Part shown: positions 1-5,933 of the stretch, one piece after another
Position numbering within the stretch: the first letter of the stretch is position 1
Layout: every line of letters begins with the position of its first letter
Source of the DNA: Dunaliella salina
Taxonomy: Eukaryota > Chlorophyta > Chlorophyceae > Chlamydomonadales > Dunaliellaceae
DNA: 13,172 nt
Assembly (NCBI GenBank): GCA_002284615.2
Contig: MU069870.1
Span: 222,044-235,215 of the forward strand
Direction: 5' to 3'
Position numbers and translations under genes: made by a program
The notes under the pieces: model-generated
Databases searched by the model: none
Told to the model about the DNA's origin: nothing
Seen by the model: only the letters and a program-made list of their open reading frames with translations

Positions 1-42
<42 letters not shown>
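1..42. repeat. (AC)21 microsatellite
   Basis: Pure AC dinucleotides from the window edge to 42. On the minus strand this is a GT run that starts exactly at the splice donor of dimethyltransferase exon 4. Confidence 0.98.
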
Positions 43-44
<2 letters not shown>

Positions 45-156
45 GCCCATACTCTTCACACAGCCTAGAGAACAGGACATCATCTTTCTCAATGGATGTC
101 AGCTGCGCCCCACGGGCAAGCAGATGCTTTGTAAGGTTGCCTGTTCCAGGGCCAAC
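43..156 (-). CDS. ksgA: Dimethyltransferase exon 4 (SAM motif I)
   Basis: 114 nt after a good acceptor (ATCTACAG). Encodes VGPGTGNLTKHLLARGAQ, then LTSIEKDD, and ends EEYGQ. The donor GTGTGT is the first repeat of the minus-strand (GT)21 microsatellite at 1-42. The remaining exons are outside the window. Confidence 0.9.
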
Positions 157-3100
157 CTGTAGATATGCAAGTAAGGTGAATATTGGACCTTTGGTTGCAG
201 AGTTCAATGTGAAATCCTGATTGCCAACACTATCTTTAATATCGCTTCTTGTTAAGCATGAGCTGCAAACAAGAGGATCCATGAAAGTGGTATGTAGGAC
301 AGGCGTATCATTTGACAATGCTGTGTGGAAAGGCCATGGCCAGGAGCCCCTGAGCCTACTTCACCTGCAGTGGACAAGAAAATGTGTATGGGGATCACCC
401 AACCATGTGGGTGCAGTGTCACAAGGCACAAAAAGGAGAATAGTAAGTAGGCACTGCAGTTTGGCCAGCTGAAGACATGAGGCAAATCGGGCAAGGCTAT
501 TGAAAAGAGGTTGCCCACTTGATTGCTGCGCTTGGGCCAGCCAAAAGCATTAGGAAAATCGCGCAAGGGTATTGAATCGAGGGTGCCGAAATGGTTGCTC
601 CCACAGATGGAGGACATTCCAGTTCTTGCAAAAAGCACTCATCGTCCACCAGGTGAAGGATTTCCAACCGCAACTAATTGAAGTAAGGCCCTTTGGGCAA
701 CCTGTACAATGATATGGCCTCCTTTAGGGCAACTTGTGACTCTTAAGAATACTCTGGATTCCGTGATGCCTGGTCCACCAGGCAGAGGATGATCCACCTC
801 TGCGGAGAACTAGACCATCAATCAGACGCCTCACAGAACAACGATGAAACAGAAGACGCGGAACACGTCCAGCTTGCCTGATGCCAACCACCAGGGGTTG
901 TTTTCCCACACAAGGTTTACAGACCTCAGTGTTTCCGCTCAGCTGCCCTCGTAGGCGGATAGAGCTATGTAACCTTACCTTGCCTACTTTTTTCCCACAC
1001 AACATGAGCATGATCAAATGAGGCGAAGCATAACAGCGGTCGGACTGAGGCTCATCTCATGCAGCATTCATTACGTACGGCAGAATACCGTTAAAACTCT
1101 CCGTTTCACCATTTTCGATGCACCTCAGGCCTGGGCCAATCCGACCAAGGCCGGCAGCTAATTGCTTCCTTCAACCGGACCTGGGCCAGCCCTGCTGGCC
1201 CGTTCTCCAACAGCCATGCTTTGCTGTGTTGGGATCACTTGAAGTTGAGCACAAAGCAAATGCCACTGGTGTTTGAGCTTGCTCTCGGGCAGCTTGAGTG
1301 CGTGAGTGAGGTTGCACTTGCTCGCTTGAGTTCCTGCCGGTCCACTTTTCGCACCGTCACTGACAATTGAAGACCTTCAGGAAAAGACCCATTGTATAGG
1401 AGGGCTATCTGACGTTGGCGTCGAATCTGCGCCGCTAAAAATGGTGCCAATGCCATTTTGCGGCGTCAGGTCGCAGCACTGCCAGGGATTGGCCCAGTAT
1501 GATCGAAGTGTATGCAAGCAGGGAGATGTTGCTGCCTTTGCTAAGCAAAATTGAGCACACATTAAGTACGAGGCACAGCCAACCTTAGAGCCGAGCATAA
1601 ACCATCCCTGCTCCGTACAAGAGAATCTGCCCAACATCAGTATCGCAAGCATGGATCTCGATGCCACCCAGTCTATTGAAAAGAAAAGAAAAGTCTACGC
1701 AAGCCAAAGGCCGCGTGCATTAAGGGAAGAAAGAAATTCCCTAACAAAAGTTAGAGGCCTCACCAGTCTATTGCAAGAGGCATACATATCGTTAACCCCA
1801 CCCCCCAACCCACCCCACCTCCAACACCAAACCACCAGGCCGCACCACCACTGTCTTGGTAACTTCCATCAATTTTTTGTCAACGGTCAGGAAATGCTGC
1901 CTCCCCCCCCCCCCCCCCCCCCCCCCCCCACCCCCCCCAAACCCCAAACCCCCAAACCCCCCCAACAAAAAATAACAACCACCATCAATATTTGGTAATC
2001 AGTCAGGAAACTCCGCCCCCCCCTGCCCCCCCCCCCCCCTCCCTTAACCTACCTCCAACACCAAATCACCAGGTCGTACTGCCGCTGTCTTCGCGATCTC
2101 CATCAATATTTTGTCATCAGTCAGGAAATTCTGTCCCAAAGACCTAGACATCAGGTGGTCAGGCACGATAAGGTAAGGTTACATCGCTTTATTCGCCTAC
2201 AAGGGCAGCTGAGCGGAGACTTAGAGGTCTGTAACCAGACCAATTTAAGTAAAAATGGAAGCATTGCTCATTTTTGATTTTTGAGAAATCAGGCACAGCA
2301 TGTCAAGCATGCAGACACAGGCACAATAAGCCATTTGCAGAATTTGACAGGCACGAGGCAATACATGCATATCTTGGGTGTGTATGGCTGATCCTGCGTC
2401 GATGCTGGAAGAGGTAATGAAAAAACCATGATTCAAAGCCAGCTAAGTAGAATGCCATCAGCGGTGACTCCATCATCCAAACAGCCAAGGAAAAGTTATG
2501 AGCATGGTCGTAGAAGGTAGGGCTGCTCAAACCAAGTGTCCTGAGCCTGGGAGTCGCGCAAGCAGGTGTCCCTGTTGGATTCAGATGAGCAGCAAACTAC
2601 AAAAGTTCACCGCATTTGCTGGCTGCATGAGCAAACGTGAAGGGTCATGTGTAGCAGCTTTCAACCGGCTCCTACACTACCCTTCACATTTGGTCTATCA
2701 CCACACTTAATGATGCGCAAATGAGTAGACCGCATATCAAGATATGCACGAGACCAAAAACTATCTCACAAGCTAGCATCTGTTTTCGGCATGTGCGTGC
2801 AAACTCAACCAACTTCCTCCACACTGTGCAGCCTACATAGACACACGTGTGAGCATGCTCACACAATATTTTGTATTGATCAACACATACCCAAACAATG
2901 GCTAGAACTTCTAGTGTAAGTGTCACCATCCTCACTTTTTGGCCTTGATACGGTTGGCCTTCAGATTTGCCACTGTGGCCATGGCGGAAGGGCCAGCCCC
3001 TTTCTTGCCTGTCTGCCAGAGCCACCCCGTCTGCGCATGCCAGAAAAATGCTTGTGTTGGCAAATTTGCTCAGCCTCTTTTCCTACATCGCAAGCTTCCT

Positions 3101-3349
3101 TTCTCAGCTCCGCCAAACCTGTGGAATCTCGAGGTCCTCATCATCCTCACGCACACGGGTCAGCTTTTTGGGAGTCTTGAACTCCACAGGTGTGGTCTGC
3201 TGTAAGGAGGTGGGATCTTGCTTTTGGCTTGCTTGCACAATTGCACGCGACCTTCTGGGCCTCCTTGCAGGAGGGAGAACTACTGAATTACTGATGGCCA
3301 AGCTCTTGGTAGGCAGTGAATGATGCTGCACCCAAGCAGGCAGCCGCAT
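43..3349 (-). CDS. ksgA: Plastid-type rRNA adenine dimethyltransferase (KsgA/RsmA/Dim1 family), 5' part, 4 exons
   Basis: The family transfers methyl groups from SAM to two adjacent adenines near the 3' end of small-subunit rRNA. Exons 3349-3119, 3030-2936, 2143-2053 and 156-43 join with matching phases (0, 2, 0) into 177 residues. Residues 1-40 are rich in Ser, Arg and Pro, lack acidic residues and end in IVQA before a Ser, like a chloroplast transit peptide. KKSLGQNFL (about 108-116) is the conserved N-terminal family motif; its second Lys codon is split by intron 2. VLEVGPGTGNLT (about 137-148) is SAM motif I and IEKD (about 161-164) the acidic loop; together they fit the family's PROSITE-type signature. 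The ATG at 3349 is the first after an in-frame TGA. The catalytic NLPY-type motif and C-terminus lie left of the window. An internal ATG (residue 94) in GCCATGG context could give an untargeted form. Family assignment is firm; plastid (PFC1-like) location is inferred. Confidence 0.86.
447..590 (-). repeat. Two-unit 72-nt degenerate tandem repeat, in frame
   Basis: Minus-strand units 590-519 and 518-447 have the same length with no indel. They translate to 24-residue units sharing the pattern G-x-L-x-S-I-x-L-x-D-x-P-x-x-F-x-W-P-x-x-S. Nucleotide identity is only moderate, by eye about two thirds. It lies inside intron 3, so whether it is translated is unknown. Confidence 0.5.
919..981 (+). repeat. 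Dispersed ~70-bp repeat, copy 1
   Basis: Shares the core GTTTCCGCTCAGCTGCCC and the end TGTAACCTTACC with copies at 2170-2241 (inverted), 4885-4954 and 9501-9557. Confidence 0.85.
1819..1899 (-). pseudogene. Exon-3 relic, copy A
   Basis: Aligns without gaps to the last 81 nt of exon 3, with 66 of 81 bases identical by hand count. It stays open (QHFLTVDKKLMEV, ending RPGGLVLE) with 8 of 27 residues changed, including Asp to Gly in the RPGD turn. The first codons of the exon are replaced by a 27-base G tract, and the donor has changed from GTAGGT to GTGGGG. It is probably a dead duplicate; use as an alternative exon cannot be excluded because the frame is intact. Confidence 0.72.
1903..2039 (+). 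repeat. Poly-C tracts
   Basis: C27 at 1903-1929, several C3-C8 runs to 1963, C8 at 2016-2023 and C14 at 2026-2039. On the transcribed strand these are G runs able to form quadruplexes inside intron 3. Confidence 0.93.
1961..2014 (-). pseudogene. Exon-3 relic, copy B
   Basis: Only the front of the exon is recognisable: SFLTDYQILM matches NFLTDDKILM of exon 3. The rest has run into T-rich and G-rich sequence. With copy A and exon 3 it forms a tandem series of period roughly 115 bp. Confidence 0.65.
2053..2143 (-). CDS. ksgA: Dimethyltransferase exon 3 (GQNFL motif)
   Basis: 91 nt after acceptor TGTCTAG, with a CTGAC branch-like site 15-19 nt upstream, and before donor GTAGGT. Encodes SLGQNFLTDD to RPGDLVLE (residues 110-139). 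A dispersed-repeat copy (2170-2241) ends 26 bases upstream, inside intron 2. Two relic copies of this exon lie just downstream at 1961-2014 and 1819-1899. Confidence 0.88.
2144..2935 (-). other. Intron 2 of the dimethyltransferase gene
   Basis: 792 nt from GTGAGG to GTCTAG, inferred from the phase fit of exons 2 and 3. It contains dispersed-repeat copy 2 next to its 3' end. I see no further coding segment in it. Confidence 0.75.
2170..2241 (-). repeat. Dispersed ~70-bp repeat, copy 2
   Basis: Inverted relative to the other copies. It shares the extended end (GGTCTGG, TACAG, CCT) with copy 3, so the full element is at least 70 bp. Confidence 0.85.
2936..3030 (-). CDS. ksgA: Dimethyltransferase exon 2
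   Basis: 95 nt after acceptor TGCGCAG and before donor GTGAGG. Encodes residues 78-108 plus two bases of Lys109. The donor lies one base before what would read as a TGA stop (2934-2932). Joining to exon 3 restores KAKKSLGQNFL, which strongly supports both boundaries. The 88-nt intron 1 is short beside introns 2 and 3. Confidence 0.8.
3119..3349 (-). CDS. ksgA: Dimethyltransferase exon 1 (transit peptide and linker)
   Basis: Encodes residues 1-77. The basic, Ser/Pro-rich start is followed by a charged linker (KTPKKLTRVREDDEDLEIPQ). It ends CCACAG before GTTTGG, a weak donor. Unspliced reading stops four codons later, at 3104-3106, so splicing here is inferred from the phase-0 fit to exon 2. 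A TTG lies five codons upstream in frame, but ATG 3349 is preferred. Confidence 0.72.
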
Positions 3350-3779
3350 TTCTGGGAGAGGCAATGCACAAGGTAAGACTCTCTGAATTTGAAAAAATCA
3401 ACCTAATGAAGTCCCTGAATACATTTCATTAAGTGAACAATAGACCAGGGTGCAGACGGGCTTAATAGTTCATGACCTGCCGACACAATCGGTGCCCTTA
3501 AAAGTACAAGTGTTCCCTACTGAGTAACAATCACATTAAAAAATTTCTTGTCTCCCAGCGTTCCACGCGTGCGCTGAGTCAACTGAACTGCAATTTGATC
3601 AAATCAGACATGGAGGCAGTGAATAGGCCAAAACAAATGAGGATGGATTATAATATACTCATAGAAGGCAATGTTTTCGCAGCCCAGCGGAAGAGGAGTG
3701 GGCTACGAGAATGAACTTCGGAACTTCAGTTTTTTTCATGGCTAATAAGCTGGGAGGAAATGCGATAGATATTCAATAA
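3350..3779. other. 5' flank of the dimethyltransferase gene
   Basis: No gene is supported here. An AT-rich patch near 3648-3660 (TATATTATAA on the minus strand) is the only TATA-like string; at about 300 bp from the ATG it is weak evidence for a promoter. Confidence 0.4.
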
Positions 3780-3891
3780 TTGTATATGGGAGTGTGATGA
3801 AAAAGGAAAAAGAAGGAAAAAAAGGAAAGTAGGGGAGTTGTATATGGGAGTGTGCTGAAAAGGAAAGAAGAAGGAAAAGAAAGAAAAAAAG
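3780..3891 (+). repeat. 58-bp purine-rich tandem repeat
   Basis: Two units begin TTGTATATGGGAGTGTG at 3780 and 3838 and continue as GGAAA/GAAGG-rich purine tracts. Confidence 0.85.
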
Positions 3892-3977
3892 TGTTTATTA
3901 TTAAGGTAACATTACAGTTAGCAGAGGAGGCTAACTGAGCATTGTGAACCTGCAGTGTTAGGCTGGGTTCTTCGCAC

Positions 3978-4030
3978 TATAATTAGGGTGTGTGGGTGGG
4001 GGCGTGTATAATTAGGGTGTGTGGGTGGGG
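3978..4030 (+). repeat. 29-bp-period subterminal tandem repeat
   Basis: The 24-bp string starting TATAATTAGGGTGTG occurs identically at 3978-4001 and 4007-4030. Confidence 0.9.
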
Positions 4031-4179
4031 TCCCAAAACATCAATCTGCTTCTTCCAGCAATATTGTGCGGTGCTGGCGGGTATGCAAGCCTGCTGGCAT
4101 GCTCTCTCCTTGCAGAGGCAGGAGAAATGAGGGCTGGGAAAAAGGGGCTCCTGGAGCATACGCCAGGTAGATTACTAAC

Positions 4180-4325
4180 CTGCATCATCCATAATGTGCA
4201 AAATAGATCCAGTCTATTGTCTGCTCCAGCTGTTGCGCTTGCAATTACTGGCAGCCGCCGCTCATTTCTCATTTGCTGGGCATCAGTTTGGGCATCAGTC
4301 TTTCTCTTCCGACCCATTTCTGCAC
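4180..4325 (-). CDS. Candidate exon inside the TIR element, unidentified
   Basis: Flanked by an acceptor-like CATGCACAG and a strong donor-like GTTAGT. From an ATG at 4317 it reads a basic, Gln-rich start (MGRKRKTDAQTDAQQMRNER) and ends LWMMQ. I recognise no family. It could be a captured host exon (Pack-MITE style), an element gene fragment or chance; another frame is also open for 18 codons. Confidence 0.28.
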
Positions 4326-4490
4326 CTGTGCATGAAGGGTATGAGCAGCATTGTCAGAATACAGGTAAAATGCACTTTTCACCTCAGGTGAGACGTTTTC
4401 TAGCATGGATTTACCTTCTGGAGGGTGGCGGCGGCGAAAGGAGAAAGTTGGGAACCTAATTATTTCCTCAATTATGCCCCCCCCCCTACC

Positions 4491-4604
4491 TTAATTACGA
4501 TTTCCTAATTATAATTAGGGCATCATAACTATGGACCTAATTAAGTGGTGTGACCGCGGAATTAATTAACTTACCCCTAAATATAATTAAGAAATCGTAA
4601 TTAA
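4491..4604. repeat. AT-rich inverted repeat, 30-bp arms
   Basis: Arms 4491-4520 and 4575-4604 are complementary at 28 of 30 positions around a 54-nt spacer. It lies in the right subterminal part of the TIR element, next to a C10 run (4477-4486). Confidence 0.85.
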
Positions 4605-4695
4605 ATGCGTAATTAATTACAAGTGTGACCCCAGCCTTACAAAGGTTTTCAAACATTGAAAGCAGACTGGAATGAACCAGGTTATTTATACTCAC

Positions 4696-4749
4696 CTCTA
4701 AAGTATTTGGTAAAAGCTGGTCACGAAGCGCTAGGGCTGATTGTTGGGT
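4696..4749 (-). CDS. Candidate small exon, unidentified
   Basis: 54 nt reading TQQSALALRDQLLPNTLE, ending at a consensus donor GTGAGTATA and starting after TTTAAATAG, which may be an acceptor. It is too short to identify. Confidence 0.2.
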
Positions 4750-4884
4750 CTATTTAAAGGTACGCTGGCTGTTGCCCAACATTGACTTCGTCTTTACTCA
4801 AGACTAAAAAGCACAGAGTAAGTAAGAAGGCCTCTAGTTGCCCTAATGCTGAATCATTTTGTGAATTGATCTTTTCTTTGGCCA

Positions 4885-4954
4885 GGTCTGGCTACAGGCC
4901 TCAGTGTTTCCGCTCAGCTGCCCTTGTAGGCGGATATAGCGATGTAACCTTACC
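4885..4954 (+). repeat. Dispersed ~70-bp repeat, copy 3
   Basis: The full-length-looking copy, from GGTCTGG to TAACCTTACC. Confidence 0.87.
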
Positions 4955-5757
4955 TACCCACCTAATGCTGAAAGCAGAAGTTGTGACTCCTCCTACGATT
5001 GATGTTATCAATGGCATTGGCGGGGGCCTTGTCCAGGCCATTGGTGGGACCCACTGTCAGTGTCAGGGCTGTCTCTTCTTAGTTCACGCTGGTTGCTGTC
5101 CCAGTGTAGACTTTTACCCTTACAATGGTTGCAATTGGGCTCAAGCCTTAAGCCTGAAAGTTATGCTGCTTGGCTATCTGTAGTAAACAGTGTAAAACAG
5201 AAGCTCATAAAACATGTCCACAGGCAGGCACTACCAACACAGAATTCTGATACATGAAGCTAGTTGAAGATAGTGCCAGTTCAGTGGCAAATGTGGGACA
5301 GAGTGTTCAAATTCAAAATACAACAGAGCAGGGTGGCGAAGCGTTCGTGCTGGTTGTAGAGGGCACACATGTAAGATACAATGAAGAAGTGTACAAGCCA
5401 TGGTTTATGCTATGATTCAACCAGGAAACTCCAAGCGCCACCAGCGAAAACATCAGGTCTAGAAACCTTAAACTGCCCCACAGCACGCCTACAGCCTACC
5501 CAGCAATCCACGTTTAGCATCATGGTGATCCCTTACTTTAGAACAAATGGTTCTAAGGGACTTGATATTTTTTAACTAAAGAAAAGAAAACTACGTAGGC
5601 AGAGAAACTCTCCCTGCATCAATCAAGGACCAGGGAACACACTGGCTCAAAAAGAGCCGTAAGCCCCCTTCACCACAAAATATGAAAAAGAGAAAGTTAA
5701 TGTGGATCTGGAGGGTTACTAAAAGCACTTGGCTCAAAAACCTGGCTGTGGGAAGTT
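4955..5757. other. No supported gene
   Basis: Contains several short ORFs on the plus strand (for example 4782-5183, which runs through the dispersed repeat) with no recognisable motif. Nothing firm is seen. Confidence 0.5.
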
Positions 5758-5933
5758 GTTATGGAGTTGTGATTACATGGCTGGCTGACGCTGGCGAGGA
5801 GGACGAGATGAGGGGGGTTAACTCTTTTACATGTGTATTTTACATTAATTAAAAAGGCCAACACTCAAGATCAGAGGCAAGGTTCACACTTTCTCACAGA
5901 AATACTGCTCCAACTGATTTAACTTTATAACAG
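5758..5933 (+). mobile_element. Introner-like/MITE-like repeat, copy 1 (176 bp)
   Basis: Begins GTTATGG and ends TTTATAACAG. It matches the copy at 8755-8917 with 6 substitutions in 163 aligned bases and one 13-bp tandem duplication. The ends are short inverted repeats (GTTAT/ATAAC) that place GT and AG at the boundaries in either orientation. Whether this copy is in a transcript is unclear: the flanks are open in all three frames over a short span, which is not informative. Confidence 0.75.

Larger units (their letters stand above)
157..2052 (-). other. Intron 3 of the dimethyltransferase gene
   Basis: 1896 nt from GTAGGT to CTACAG. It holds the two exon-3 relics, the poly-C tracts, dispersed-repeat copy 1 (919-981) and a degenerate in-frame 72-nt repeat (447-590). 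No other exon could be supported; between 984 and 1800 I see nothing but short unsupported ORFs. Confidence 0.75.
3961..4636. mobile_element. PIF/Harbinger-like nonautonomous DNA element
   Basis: 676 bp. The left end begins GGCTGGGTTC and the right end, inverted, begins GGCTGGGGTC; both continue to a CACT...TAATTA stretch with one indel. The element is flanked by TTA at 3958-3960 and at 4637-4639, the 3-bp target typical of PIF/Harbinger. Subterminal ATAATTAGGG-type motifs recur at both ends (3979, 4008, 4511, inverted near 4455 and 4504), as expected of transposase-binding sites. No transposase is encoded. The interior has an exon-like segment (4180-4325). Confidence 0.68.

Noticed and set aside
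1651..1998. Proline-rich plus-strand ORF
   Set aside because: The proline run is a translation of the poly-C tracts, and the rest is antisense to the exon-3 relics.
2170..2241. Leu/Ser tRNA-like D-arm (GCAGCTGAGCGG) in the dispersed repeat
   Set aside because: No T-arm, anticodon stem or B box follows in any copy.
2932..3030. A terminal exon ending KANRIKAKK and TGA at 2932
   Set aside because: A GTGAGG donor overlaps the stop, and splicing there restores KKSLGQNFL, the family motif, which is far more convincing.
3104..3349. A separate minus-strand gene ending ...EIPQVWRS with a stop at 3104
   Set aside because: Reading on past 3119 gives this end, but splicing at 3119/3030 joins in phase to the methyltransferase, and the leader looks like its transit peptide.
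4782..5183. 133-codon plus-strand ORF
   Set aside because: Part of it is dispersed-repeat copy 3, and the remainder shows no family signature.
5758..5933. tRNA-derived SINE (A-box-like TGGCTGGCTGACGCTGG, B-box-like GGTTCACAC)
   Set aside because: Box matches are partial, spacing is too long, and there is no A-tail; the inverted termini fit a DNA element better.
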